A DNA stretch of 64,000 bases from Chrysomallon squamiferum (GCA_012295275.1 CM022669.1:13897172-13961171); one strand, 5' to 3'. Shown: positions 40,301 through 55,469, numbered from the stretch's first letter. The notes: generated from the letters alone by a model not told the origin. Numbers and translations: made by a program.

Positions 40301-43300
40301 AACACAAAAGAACACAACTTTTAACAATTCTAAATAGTACCTTAAGACCTGAGATCTCAATTTTATGACCTTCACATGATTTTGATGATTCAGTTTTTGC
40401 TAACTCCAGTTCTTTCCTCACTGATTCTAGCTGTTTCTCCAAGTGTACTACCTATAAAAATGCAGAATATAATGAATATTACCACTTTCTATAATTTTTA
40501 TACCATTTTTAAAAAATCACAAATCTTGCACCAATCTTCCAGTTTTTCTTATGCCAGATGCATGTACATAATAAAACTCATTTTAACACTTTTTCTTTTG
40601 TTACAGAATGTGCAGATAAAATTTTCAACACTTAAAATACTGTCATTTATTTATGCTCGCAGTATCTACAACCTGAATGTCATTTATTTATGCTCGCAGT
40701 ATCTACAACCTGAATGTCATTTATTTATGCTCGCAGTATCTACAACCTGAATGTCATTTATTTATGCTCGCAGTATCTACGACCTGAATATTTTCGCTCT
40801 TAGTTTCTTAAAGCATGGTTTACAGCTTACCTCCAATTTGAGGGATTCGTTTGATTTTGTTAGTGTGGCTATCCGAGCATGCAGCTGTTTGGTATTCCAG
40901 TCACTCTCAGCCTGACTCTTCGTTTTAACATCTTGCAGTTCCTTGCTGAGATTTTCCTGCACTGACACAAGCTCATCCTGAAGATCTGCTAATCTCGATT
41001 CTAGTTCTGTTATCTTCACTGTTAAAATTAAAACCAATACTCACATTGAATAATCTTTAACTCTGATTATTTACAACAGTTATGTCTGAGTTTCTATGAT
41101 TTTTTGTGTGTTTCTGTTTGGAAGCAAATGTTGATATAAGTGTAGCTCAGTAGTGCAAGTCTGTATGTATATATGTGTGTGTGAATGGATACACATGTGT
41201 ATATTTGTCATTACAGTTTTATTTGGTGTGTATTTATGGGTTTTTTTTTTTTTTAAATAATAATTGTTTATAAAAATTGAATAACCTCTAGAACTAACAA
41301 ATATAAGAATAATTTTTACTACCAAATATTGAAAGCAAACATCAAATGTGTCACAATAATGATAATCTACCTCAAAGTATATTTATTTCCTAAATATACA
41401 TGTAAGTATTCACATTTTCCATTATAGTAAAAAATGCAATCTTAACCTACCAGTAGATCTGTTGTATTTTTCTTTTAACAGTTTGTTCTCTGTCTGAAGT
41501 GTGGAGTTCTCAACCTGAAGTTTACGCAGCTGACTTTCCAAAGCTTCCTAAATAAACATTCCATGAATATGTGAAATTAAATAACTAAAACAGTCAATTT
41601 TATTATAGCCAACAGCAAAGAATAAAGTATAAAATATTTTATCAAGGCTACAAACCATGAGAACAAAAAAAAATGTTTATAATAAAAGCAGTTAATATCC
41701 AAATATATTTATTTATATTTATAAAAGCAAATAAATACAGAAAATGATGTTTCAGTACATGCATACAGACAATACAGACTTATAACCACAAGTAAAACTA
41801 TTCATTTGGTATTATAATTAAAAGAAAACCAGTAAAGGATAGACACATTAAAAAAAAAAAAAAGATACCAAAAAAACAACAAAAAACCACACTGTATTCT
41901 TTGTAGCATTTAATTAACTGCCACCAAGAAAATTACTAACTTCTATAGTTACCAAAATAGAAAAAATAAGAAACTATTTCACAAGCAAATAAGTATATTA
42001 TGTAAATTCATTCAAACATTTACCATTACAAATACAAATGATGCCTTCAAATGCATCTAGTTACATGTGTACACACTGCCAGATATATCAGTTTCTTGAA
42101 AAGGTGCACTAATTATATTTGTATCATAATACAGGTAATTTGGAACTTGTCATTTTAATTATTTATCACAATGTTTTTGTTTACACATACAGTGACACAT
42201 AAAACAAATGCATTTCAGCTGAACATGTATATCACAGCAAAGGTTTTTTTCTAAACAATTATAGAAAGAAAATGTATTAAATGAACAGCAAATTAGCCAC
42301 TGGAATTTTTGTTTCATTTTAACATTATTTTTAAATGTTAACATTAGGGCTGTTTTGTTATAGTCTTTTGTTGTTGGTTTTTTTCCCACCTGTAACAAAC
42401 AGTACAATCATTTAATTTCTTGTCACAAGTTCTTTTTAGAAACATTTATATACAACAATTAAAATAAACTTATTTAATAAAATGTTTTTAAAAATAAATA
42501 TATATATATTTTACAATTTCCTATTCACAGACTTTTTTACCTATTTTTTTTTATTAATAAGAATGATGTTCTTCTCCTAAATATCTTGTTAATAAAAGCC
42601 ACAAGCAATTCTAAGTAATAATATGCTACATTTTTTACAATAAAATCAAACAATTATTTTTCTGCTTGTTAATAAATCTACACACTAGTATTTTCTAAAA
42701 ACTAGATGTGATAAATATTTGAACCTCACCATCTATTCAGGCTTCACTGTCATTAGGTCCTGAAATTTGTTTTCTTCAATTATTTTTCTTATTTATATAT
42801 ATATTTCTTTCTTTTTTTCAGCAGAAACTAAGTATATTTGTAATAATAATAAACTATAAAAATGATTTATTGATATTAAAACAAAATATTCAATTATTTT
42901 GCTTTTCCAAAACAAGCAGTCAAGAAATATATTATAAAAAAATGAAAAGTTATTAAAACTACTTTATAATAAAATAAAATAAATAAATTTTAAAAATAAA
43001 TGATGAATGTAATTTGTTATGTGACATGTTTATTATTCACTGTACTATTACCGTTGGGTATTTTTGGGGAGGTATTCTTCTTTTTCTTTTTCTTTTTTTC
43101 TTTTTTTTTAAGCTTTGTAAATTCAAATTACCTGAATGAACATTAATAATGAGAGGAAATATATATATATATATAACCTTTTTAAATTAATAATTTTGAA
43201 ACTCACAGAAGAATAATGCTGATTTTGGCTGTGACGTGGAGCACTGTTGTAATTAATGTTACCTGCAATTAAATCAAAATTCAACATCTTTTTAATATGA

Positions 43301-43537
43301 AAATACACAGTTATTAAACAAAAAATTTAAATGTCTGTTTAATTAGATATGCAAAACAAATAAATAAATAAAAACATTTCATTTCATTTTACTTTACTTT
43401 CTTATTTGTATTTATGTAGCAGTTTTATTCTTTTTTTAGTTTTTAAATATTAATGAAGTGATAGTTTTGAATGAGAATTAGTGCTCACCGGATGATGCAG
43501 TCAAACCAGAGCTGCTCATTCTGTTGCTCATTGCCAT
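19966..43537 (-). CDS. Large coiled-coil protein of unknown function (about 36 exons)
   Basis: Exons in gene order: 43537-43489, 43262-43207, 41547-41451, 41018-40831, 40451-40341, 39589-39419, 38900-38778, 38510-38316, 37963-37778, 36666-36560, 36098-35938, 35389-35151, 34703-34539, 34355-34209, 33692-33544, 33107-32961, 32438-32292, 31202-31029, 30685-30606, 30237-30126, 29773-29618, 29154-28924, 28427-28287, 28033-27883, 27407-27242, 26872-26777, 26317-26194, 25689-25525, 25239-25036, 24335-24156, 23539-23445, then damaged 23094-23023, 22187-22029, 21421-21366, 20998-20732, and 20245-19966. Phases chain exactly through the first 14 exons and from exon 16 to exon 31. The roughly 1,770-codon product has a Ser/Asn-rich head (MAMSNRMSSSG), almost continuous heptad coil rich in E, K, L and Q, and a short non-coil tail. 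No catalytic motif is seen. This is typical of centrosomal, ciliary or cytoskeletal scaffolds; a CCDC18-like protein is one possibility, but I do not recognise the family firmly. Confidence 0.85.
20368..20640. repeat. Intronic array carrying copies of a 5' splice site
   Basis: The word ACTTATTAGGTG or a close variant recurs at about 20368, 20413, 20457, 20500, 20541 and 20610, with TTTTCTTAATGGAAAATGTG between several copies. On the minus strand each reads CACCTAATAAGT, like the exon 35 donor CACCTAGCAA|GTAAGT at 20742-20727. Unit length is about 42 bp. Confidence 0.8.
20732..20998 (-). pseudogene. Exon 35 with one extra base in a short A run
   Basis: The first part reads EMEKNVQELSNKMQQQLENQ and the second KKYQKQISRLESEITTERAL through RLNSPSPSK, in different frames. 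Removing one base of the TTT at 20915-20917 restores a continuous coil (EEKAKERESTVLKKYQ) and the phase 2 end needed by the last exon. Its donor CACCTAGCAA|GTAAGT is echoed in the repeat array just downstream. Confidence 0.75.
21366..21421 (-). pseudogene. Exon 34 with one extra base in a poly-A run
   Basis: This short exon encodes FEEQELELKNLKEFLAK and ends in seven A, one T and GTAATA. The next exon needs phase 0, which requires six A (seven T at 21367-21373 on the plus strand). As written it ends in phase 1 and the joined frame stops at once. A homopolymer consensus error is the simplest explanation. Confidence 0.6.
22029..22187 (-). pseudogene. Exon 33 interrupted by a copied intron end
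   Basis: The exon opens LNTELVDLNDKLEENSKKLQ and should continue as coil through EMQVKLNAQT. Between the two, 22074-22111 is a 38-bp near-copy (one mismatch) of the 3' end of the preceding intron (22191-22228), including its pyrimidine tract. Without it the flanks would almost rejoin (KDAL then EMQVKLN), but one further base is still missing and a TAA follows ACT near the donor. It could be a real templated insertion or an assembly artefact. Confidence 0.6.
22352..23036. repeat. Tandem array of 11 copies of an exon-intron junction
   Basis: ACTTTCAGATTCTCT occurs 11 times between 22353 and 23035 (one copy has an extra T). Most copies are followed by ACATTCTTTGTATTATAG, and several also share AGGAAAATGTATT. 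Spacing varies from about 39 to 106 bp. On the minus strand the core is AGAGAATCTGAAA|GTAAG, the end of exon 32 (donor at 23022) and its first intronic bases. Confidence 0.9.
23023..23094 (-). pseudogene. Disrupted exon 32 at the edge of a repeat array
   Basis: After TTTCAG the exon reads DMLKEDRQKMAQTEF, then hits TGA in that frame just before the donor AATCTGAAA|GTAAG. A one-base indel is needed to reach the donor in phase 0. Its last 15 bases and donor are the motif repeated ten more times downstream in the intron (22352-22960), so slippage or misassembly in the array may have altered the exon end. Confidence 0.6.
25262..25370. repeat. (ATA)n microsatellite
   Basis: About 100 bp of imperfect ATA/AAT repeat with an interrupting poly-A run, directly upstream (in gene direction) of the acceptor at 25240. 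Confidence 0.95.
29404..29496. repeat. Tandem duplication of about 50 bp
   Basis: Two copies share AAATACAGAGTAACATGTTC and TTCATAATTATTATCCTGAT, in an intron of the large coiled-coil gene. A donor-like CTCAG|GTAAAAG lies just beside it (about 29508), but no open exon precedes it. Confidence 0.85.
31600..32280. repeat. Minisatellite of 21-23 bp seeded near a 5' splice site
   Basis: Roughly 30 degenerate copies of ATTTATTAAATTCTTTTATG fill the intron after exon 17. On the minus strand the region adjoining the exon reads AATTGCAG|GTAAAACT at the true donor (32292/32291), then ACAG|GTAAAT at about 32272, ACAG|GTAGAG at about 32252 and ACAG|TAAGC at about 32232, grading into the AAATTACATAAAAGAATTT unit. 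Confidence 0.8.
33544..33692 (-). pseudogene. Coiled-coil exon 15 with one-base frameshift
   Basis: Both neighbours meet this exon in phase 0 but it is 149 bp. The start reads VESLQKQISQRSELYANVTA through LKNLLQ; the end reads IFREEVQFNRSE in another frame and then joins LKIFKVKL. The frame changes near 33576-33585, where one base seems missing. In the literal frame the next codons run into a stop. Consensus error is likelier than true loss because the exons around it are open. Confidence 0.75.
36454..36533. repeat. 32-bp snap-back inverted repeat in an intron
   Basis: The left arm 36454-36485 and right arm 36502-36533 are reverse complements with one mismatch (CAAACAGCCTATTTCAG versus its complement), around a 16-base AT loop. 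The hairpin sits about 26 bases inside the intron that follows the exon ending at 36560. It could be a MITE remnant or a structured RNA; no mature small RNA can be claimed. Confidence 0.9.
38776..38777 (-). other. GC 5' splice site after exon 7
   Basis: Exon 38900-38778 ends in CTG CAG and is followed by GCAAAC. The next exon starts GCTGCTGAG after CACAG at 38511, in phase 0. No usable GT lies nearby, so the intron is probably GC-AG, with a weaker match at +5. Confidence 0.65.
40640..40790. repeat. Four copies of a 37-bp minisatellite
   Basis: CTCGCAGTATCTACAACCTG recurs with a TGTCATTTATTTATG spacer four times, nearly identical except the last, which has GACCTGAATA. It lies just inside the intron that follows the exon ending at 40831. 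An open frame through it repeats MLAVSTT-like residues only because of the array. Confidence 0.92.
43489..43537 (-). CDS. First coding exon of the large coiled-coil gene
   Basis: ATG at 43537-43535, with a second in-frame ATG two codons on, encodes MAMSNRMSSSGLTASS and ends in one base of a Gly codon before GTGAGC. A good acceptor (TTTTAG) ends at 43563, so the mRNA probably has at least one further upstream untranslated exon. Confidence 0.7.
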
Positions 43538-44427
43538 AGTTACCAAGAGACACCACAAGAGCTAAAATTAAACAGTTTTTATTAAACTGTGTTACTTTTA
43601 TTTAAAAGATTACACTCTAAAGAATGCAGACACATGTATACACACATTAAAAATGAAAACATTCACAGTTAAAAATAAATAATAATGATAATGTAACATA
43701 TATAATTTTATAATCTATGTGTCAATATATGTATGTAAAGTAGAACACACACACACACAGTATTTTTGCAAGAAAAAATACAGGAATAACAATGAAGTGA
43801 AAAGAAACAGCATGATTCACAGATGTAATTAAATATTGAAAACTCTTCTCCTGCTGATGACTAATTATTGAGAAAGCATTTGTTCTATAACCACTACCAT
43901 CTGTCATGTTCTGCTTTCTTAATTATTCATAGCTAATCTTATAGATCAGGAACTTATACAGAATTATCAGAATGTGTAACAGACAGAACCAGTAAAAGAG
44001 TAATGAAAACCAGAAAACATCAGTGTTCTTTTAATTAGCTAGAATCTCTACATTCAGCTTTAAACATTAATAAGAAAAAATTGCAAACATGTATCATTAT
44101 GTGCACAACATATTATGTACAATATATTACATTTTTAAAGGTGCATATTATACTCATATATATATATATACTAATGATGAACAGATAAACACAGCACATA
44201 TCTGTATGTACAGACACACACAGAAATATATTTGTGTCTGTGTGTGTGTTTTATATTATATATCAGTCTTATATATAAAAAATATAAACAAACATTTACA
44301 ATAAACATATACAAGTTTAAATAAATAAAACATTTATTTTTTTTAATTTCACAACAGAAGCATATTCTGACAGGTGATATTCAAACATTTATAATACACA
44401 TTCAGTTTTATTTTTCATTCTTTGAAC

Positions 44428-44682
44428 AAACAGTTGTCCAAAATACTTCATCCATTACAATTACCAAAATGTAAATAATGTTGGGGCTAATGTTACTGCA
44501 ATAGAGTTCCATATCCTACTTTGTAAATAACTGAACCATGAAAACATGGAGTTCTCTAAATCACAATGACTTTATACAAATGGAAAATGTACCAGTATAT
44601 TAACTGTCTCTGGAGTACATTACAAAGTAGTATATATACGATTTGGTAGTTAAGTTTCTTATTATTACTGTGTATGTGTGTG

Positions 44683-44735
<53 letters not shown>

Positions 44736-45036
44736 GAGTGTGTGAGAGAGAGAGAGAGAGAGTTAGATGAAAATTTTTTATTCTGTAACCACATTTGTCC
44801 TGTAAGAAAATCATATCAGATTCTTACAAATGTTATGATTTAATAATAATACTCAAAGAAAAAATACACAAAATGTGTGTGTGTGAATGTGTGTGAGAGA
44901 GATGAAAAATGTTTATTCTGTAATTACATTTCTCCTATAAGAAAATCATATAATTATATATTACTGTCAGATTCTTACAAATCTTATGATTTAATAATTA
45001 TACTCAAAGAAAAAATACACAAACTGTGTGTGTGTT

Positions 45037-45126
<90 letters not shown>

Positions 45127-46090
45127 AAATGCTTATTCTGTAATTACATTTCTCCTATAAGAAAATCATATAGTTCTATATTAGTGTCAGATTCTTACAA
45201 ATCTTATAAATATTATGATTTAATAATAATTCTCAGTTACTGTAATGATTATTAAAATATAAATATAAATCAACTATCAGGGTTATTACCTCAACTTTAA
45301 CTGTTATTATTATGAATAAGCCATTTTTATTTATTTTTCTTAAGAATTTCAACAATAATCAGTCAGGTGTTAAAGCAATGAAATCAACACTATTAAAAGC
45401 ACATTATTGTTCAAGATGAACAAGGATATTAGATTATTTAACTTTAAAAAAAAACAATTGTCCAAAATACTTCCTTTATTAAAATGTGAATTACGTTGGG
45501 GCTAATGTTATTGGAACAGATTACCATATCCTGCTTTGTAAATGAATGAACCATAAAAACAGGAGTTCACTAGATCACAGTGACTTTATTAAATACAAAG
45601 AATGGAAAATATACTGTATTAAATATCTGATATATATTTTAAAGTTATGTAGTGTGTGTGTGTGTGTGTGTGTGAGGGGGTGGGTGTGTGTGTGCATCTG
45701 TGAAATAGTGAAAGATGAAAATGTTTATTCTTTAAATAGTGTTCTCCTAAAAGAAAATTATATAATGATATACTAGTGTCAGATTTTTTCAAATCTTATA
45801 AATATTATGATTTAATAATAATACTCAAAGAAAAAACACTATATACTCACATATACATACACAACACACACACACACACATATATATATCAGCATGTTTA
45901 TAGTAATTATTCAAATGTAAAAAAATAAAAATAAAATTCAAATCAAATAACAAACATATTTCCTCAATTTTAATTGTTACGTCAATTGTCAATGCAATGA
46001 GTCAATGCATATTCACCAATTTTAAAAGCATATTACTGTTTAAGATGAACAAAGATATTAGACTATTTAACTTTTAAAAAAACAATTCAG
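44428..46090. repeat. Segmental tandem repeat of about 1 kb with nested units
   Basis: 44428-44578 and 45451-45590 share GTCCAAAATACTTC, TTGGGGCTAATGTTA, CCATATCCT and GACTTTAT in order. A nested unit of about 120 bp (TTATTCTGTAA, AAGAAAATCATAT, TTATGATTTAATAAT, ACTCAAAGAAAAAA) recurs at about 44764, 44902, 45122 and 45714, each preceded by a TG/AG microsatellite. A third partial copy of AAGATGAACAA(G/A)GATATTAGA lies at about 46040. The region is upstream of the first coding exon of the coiled-coil gene, probably in its 5' intron. Confidence 0.8.
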
Positions 46091-46612
46091 TTAATAATAT
46101 AGATAAGAATGCTTGCAGAGCCATTTTATCATCCATACTGTAATTGTAAACAGTAAACCAACTGCTGGTTAATTTGTACTGGCAAAGAGTAAAATCTGAA
46201 AACTGACTGATATTATCCATTTGATGATAATGTCAGTGTGACATGCAGAATGGGCATCCAACTCATGGTGGATGGCATGAGTAACAACTGACCTCCCAAA
46301 TTTGTGCACCACATAGGGAAGATTTGGAAATAACAAGAACAAATTGGTTCTCATATTTTTAATCTGTGTAAAATTCTGGAAAATCAGTCAGACAATTACC
46401 ATACTATTATTTGATGGAACTGTTATTTGGTTTTTCTTTTCTAATTATTATTTTATTAATATTATAATATGTTTGGAATGTCACTTTAGTTGGACCTCAG
46501 TATGTGAAATCTATTGCAGTGGTATGAACAAAAAGAAAACATATAATAGGCAGAATTCAAATTTGGCCACAATATTCCTTTAATAAAGAACAATAGTTTA
46601 GAATGACAGTAA

Positions 46613-46628
46613 TAATAATAACAATAAC

Positions 46629-46725
<97 letters not shown>

Positions 46726-46727
46726 AT
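46613..46727. repeat. (AAT)n(AGT)n microsatellite
   Basis: About 70 bp of AAT passes into about 40 bp of AGT with no gene nearby. Confidence 0.95.
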
Positions 46728-47099
46728 CAGTTGTAATAACTGTAAGATTTATAGTTAAATCTGTTTGTTAATGATCTTAACGCCTGTATCTATAATTTTT
46801 AAGTATTTATTTATAGTACACGGATATTATTGTTAAATAAAGTAGAAAGCTATTATATATTTTTGTCCGTTGGATTACCTGGTTAATCACATAATTATCT
46901 TCAAATGATAAAAAGTAGACGAATGAGAAAAGAAACTGCTGCCACTACTTAATGACAGCAGTTCGAAATCGGATGCTACAGAATATCCGAAGACGAATTT
47001 GTGCATGTATAGACAAACCGAACACCAGTGATCCGACATAAAAAGAAAAGAAAATTCCTTATATCCATAAATCAAATATAATTTACAGAAAAATTGCAT

Positions 47100-47285
47100 A
47101 AGTACAAACCTTTAAGACAAAAACAAATCTATATTAAATGAAAAATCATCTCAAATGCCCCAACACTGTCACTTTCACCACGTTTCATATCACAGGTGAC
47201 GATCTAACATCGTCTGTTCATACTATTGACATTTAACTGTTTTAAGCTATTGGCCAACACGCATGCTCAGACATTGTTTATTCAT
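47100..47285 (-). promoter_or_regulatory. Possible promoter and 5' exon of the large coiled-coil gene
   Basis: This is the nearest promoter-like stretch upstream of the coding start. An inverted CCAAT box lies at 47249-47253 next to a GCATGC core (47261-47266) resembling an NRF1 site. A donor-like TTAAAG|GTTTGT at about 47110 could splice to the acceptor ending at 43563. This is inferred from motifs and position only. Confidence 0.3.
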
Positions 47286-47542
47286 TATGAAAGGTCAAGG
47301 ATCAAGTAGTAGACATCTCGGCCAGCCAGTATTTGATGTTAATTTTAGTTTTGCCAAACCGAAGAGTTTTCGAATTAAATAAATAAATAAATAAATATTT
47401 TCAACCAGATTACTTTTTTTTTGTTGATGTTTACAATAATGTTGCAAATTTCGACAAATTTTAAGTAATAATGAAATATACGGATACAAATGGGTACAGT
47501 TTTATTTATATTAATGTTATATTAATTCATGTTCTTTCTTTA

Positions 47543-47587
<45 letters not shown>

Positions 47588-48936
47588 CTGTTGTTGTTGT
47601 TGTTGTTGTTGCTATTTTAAGCGTATATGTATTTTTATTTTTAGAACACTATAATCACATTTGAAAAGTGTTTTTTTTCTTTCTTTTTTCTAATCCTTTA
47701 TTTATTTATTTATTTTTTTTTATTTTTTTTTATTATTTATTTATTATCATTATTGTTTTGTTAATTTTTTGTTAATATTTGTTAAGCTCTTTGTTAAATT
47801 TATATTTAAAAATATGTTTACGCATGTATGTGTATCTGTGTTTTTGTGTGCTTGTTTGTGTTTAACAGTGATAGTAATATAAATTAATGGAAACAATAAG
47901 AAAAATTTGTAATAATAATAATTATACTATATCAAAATACCAGAATAACTGCGGGGATCTGTTTTTGTCCCCTATAAACACTATAAAAATTTCATTAAAT
48001 TTTCATTTCCGTGCATTGTTTAAAAACCACATAAATGTGATATAATTATTTTTATTATTTTTTTTATTTTCATTAATACAGTAACGGTCAGCTTACAAAA
48101 TTTTTATTATTATTTTATTTTTTTTTTCATACAGAAGATCCAACTAGCAACAATCATCAGACAAATGTATCATACATAGAAAACATGTTTCTTCCTTTTT
48201 TCTTTCTTTCTTTTTTTTTTTTTATTATTTTTTTTTTTTTTTTCGTCATATAAAATTCATACAACAATTTATTTTAATTTGACAGACAACCGTTGTTTAT
48301 TATATTTCACTAAGCATATGTTCGTACCCTGGTTATAAACTTAACAGCTATCACTCCGAAGTGTTAAAATGGCGGCATTCAGACGTTTTGTAACCATATC
48401 ATTTTATTTTCGTACTTTTTATTATCTAAAACAAATAAAATAATATCTTGGAAGTAAAAATAATTTATTTCGACAATTTATTCGTGAAACCGAAGGTACA
48501 CTTTAAGATTATTTGCTCTATCGATAAATGAATTATCTCATGCTGTTGTTTGTTACTGAATTACTTTAGCCGGTGTTTCTCATTAAAAAACACAATTAAC
48601 CTAACGTGTCCTTATGCATATCTTCTTTTTTTTTTTTTTTTTTTTGTTTTTTGCATCTACTGACGCAGATGTAGAATTGGCAAGGTCGTATTCAATGTGC
48701 ACTGAGTACATGAACGATAAATAACTATCTGTAGGTTCATAGTTTTTGTTTAAAAATAAATAAATAAAATAGAATAAATTAAATAAAACTGAATAAAATA
48801 AATAATAGATGCAACCACAACATCAGCAACAGTGAGAGGATGAAGAAGAAGTTACATTTAAATGTATAATATTTATAACGGGAAATTATGACATGAATAA
48901 TAACCTGATTATTAAACAACAATCATTATTTCCCTA

Positions 48937-48967
<31 letters not shown>

Positions 48968-50213
48968 TTGCAAGTGAAAATTAATAAAGTTATATCCAAT
49001 AGCTTTATACAATTTATTTACATTGTAATCATAATACTATTAACCTGTTATTATTTATTTATTTATTTTAAATAAATATCTTGTACAAAAAAAAAATAAA
49101 AAATAGACAACATATTTGCCAACTAAATAACTTTGTGATTTGTTATTAAAGAGGCTAAATGCGACATAGAAAGCCATGCTACGATTCAACAGCTATTTGA
49201 GGCAGACTGAGGCCAGGATCCCTGTGCTTCTTGAAATCGAAATGGTGCGCCATAGTTAAATGTGTCACGTGTCTTCCTCAGTGCATTCATTGGTATAAAT
49301 ATTACAGCAACAACAAAAATCTCGTCATTCTAGGATACTGTCTTGAATCAGTGAGTAGATTAAATTCCATACTGTTTTTATTTTATTTTAAGAAAAACAA
49401 AACAGAAAAGTAAATAAATAAATAAAACCTTAATTCGTGTATTGATTATTTCTATTGAAAACGCATCCGGTTTCGCGCCAGTATTTCAGCTGTTACAATA
49501 ACTTCCCACGTATCTATCATAGTTTGCATGCGGTGCAGCCCGACCAGCAATCGTCTTGTTAATAGATAAACAATTATCCCATAATTAGTTTTATCATTCA
49601 GAATCAGAAAATATAAGTAGTGATTTGTTTGTCGGTTACCATACTTTTCGCTTTAACCATTAATACATATCTAAATCATGTACATCTGTTGCAGAAAAAA
49701 AGTTTCTATAGTTTGATAGTTTGATAGGTATGGCACCTGAAGGGCTGTCTGTTTATATATGACAAAAAAAACAAAAACAACATACACATAAATCTTTTTT
49801 ATTATTACTTTAATAAAATGCATTTGCAAAAGTTCAAAATATGTTGACATTTTTCTCATCTTAATTATTTTAATGTGCAAATGAAAGATCAAAATAATTT
49901 AATCATTTTGAAACTATAAGAAAAGACAAACAAACGGTGAGACATTTCCACATACACAGACTGAGTCAGACTCGCGGACATAATTATATTCTCCACCTCC
50001 ATCTTCAGCGACAACAAACTAAATAATATTAAAGAATCTTAAAATTAAATTAATAAAAGTATAAACATTTTTGAAATATATACAGTTAATATGTGGGTGC
50101 GGATTAGTTCAATATTTTACTGCTAAATTTTTTTTAATAATAATGATAATAATAATAATAAATAAATAAATAATTAAATAAATAAATACATAAATAAATA
50201 AATAAATAAGGAA
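47286..50213. other. Intergenic region with promoter-like islands
   Basis: I see no convincing multi-exon gene here. It contains ATT/GTT microsatellites (47541-47610), long T runs, an AAAATGGCGGC word with a 25-codon plus-strand frame at 48369-48443, and an isolated CpG-containing block at 49461-49560 with CATCCGG next to TTTCGCGCC (ETS-like and E2F-like words). Any of these may mark a promoter, but no downstream exons are recognised. Confidence 0.4.
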
Positions 50214-53839
<3,626 letters not shown>

Positions 53840-55153
53840 TTTCTTTAATTTTAATAAAAAAAATTTTATTTTAAGTTTGAAACGGAAAAAGTTATTGACA
53901 TAAAGCGTCAGAATGTTATTCCTGCTTATTCAGTTATTATTAGTAGAGTAGTAGTAGCAGTTGTTGTTGTAGCAGTAGTGGTAATAGCAGCAGCAGCAGT
54001 AGTAGCAGAAATAGTATTTATAAAGGTTAAAAGTATCTATCCTAAATGGCAAAAGTATACAATCACGATTGCAGTAGTGTTTGTTAAAAGATCCGGGACC
54101 ATGTGAGTAGTTTGTTAAACAACAAATACACAAGCTGTTGCGATTCTTATCACTTATTGTGTTATTGTGAATGAAAATAATACAAATCACATGCCTACAA
54201 GCTACCGGTCATGTACACAACGAAAAAAAGCTATTCTATGTTTGTCACTGAAGGTAGGGGGAAAAAAAACTACAAAAAGAAAGCCAGAACTAACTTCTTC
54301 AATGAAACTTTTGGTTTACGTATTTTAAAGCGAAACAAGCAAGGTATATTTTATTTTATTTCTTTATTATTTTTTTTTTTTTTTGAAATTTATGGAAGGA
54401 AATGGTTTTCCTTCTGATATCATAGACAGTCATTTGAAAACTTTATAATAGCTGGTTTTCTGAACTGCACCAATGAAAAATTAAATAATATTTTTTAATT
54501 TGTTCACAAAAATGCTTTTACCATCGCTACATTCACCGATATGTCGGAAATTCATGGACTGTTATATCAACTGTTAGAAGTGCCTTTTGGGTATCTTTTG
54601 TATAGGTGTTCGCCACTGTTGCATGTTTAAATCAAAGACTGCCGGTAAAAATCGATTACTTTTCGGGTAGCCATATTTACCATGTTATTCGCTCTCTGTA
54701 ACCGCGCTAAGGTTTTGCATTGATCTTGTACGACTCGTTACATAGTACTATGAAATGACTCAATAACACACAGGGCTTCATATACATTATGAATAAGACA
54801 CGTATAATATCAATGAATACTATTCCGTTTTTAAAATTATTCATTTAATAACTAAATATACACACACGCACGCACACACATATATTTAAATAAAACACTT
54901 TCTGCATCATCCGACCTTACTAACATTATAAAAATACCACCCAATATGACCAGGGATTACCGCCCTGTTAATCTGTAACAGAAGATTTTATATTATAATA
55001 TATTATTTGTTAAACTAAAAATTTTAATTAACTTTATCGGAAATTTAAATCAACTATATCGGTGTATGTGTGTATGTGTGTCTTTACTTTCATTTATTTA
55101 AAAAAATTTTTTTTTTTTTTATAAACACTGATTATTAGGTGTCAATTGTTTGT

Positions 55154-55192
<39 letters not shown>

Positions 55193-55306
55193 TATGTGGT
55201 TCTGTGCGTGAAAGTTTTTCGTGCTGTGTGTGGGATGTGTGTATTACAGTTCGTCATTCTATAGAAGAAAATTATTGTCACGATTTTACTGTCTAGGCCT
55301 GCTCTC

Positions 55307-55469
55307 ATCCACTAACAAGAAAGGAATTTATAGTACAACTGTTTTTTTGGTTTTTTTTTACCATAGACTGGGAACCGTTGGAAAAACACACGTCACAAAG
55401 AAGTATTATCCACTAACAAGAAAGGAATTTATAGTACAGTTTTTTTTACCGTAGACTGGGAACCGCTCG
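55307..55469 (-). pseudogene. Degenerate copy of the JmjC signal-peptide exon in a tandem duplication
   Basis: 55376-55399 matches 53773-53796, inside the first JmjC exon, at 24 of 24 bases. Similarity continues weakly to the exon's start codon (AACAAGAAAGGAATTT versus CACAAGAAAGAAATTC). In the protein this is the Val-Cys-Asp-Val-Cys-Phe-Ser-Asn stretch. The copy has no open frame and is itself partly duplicated: a unit of about 60-75 bp at 55307-55381 recurs at 55408-55469. It suggests a second JmjC copy or exon once existed upstream. Confidence 0.7.

Noticed and set aside
40376-40750. 124-codon plus-strand frame with a repeated MLAVSTT-like motif
   Set aside because: It is antisense to a supported exon and runs through a four-copy 37-bp minisatellite.
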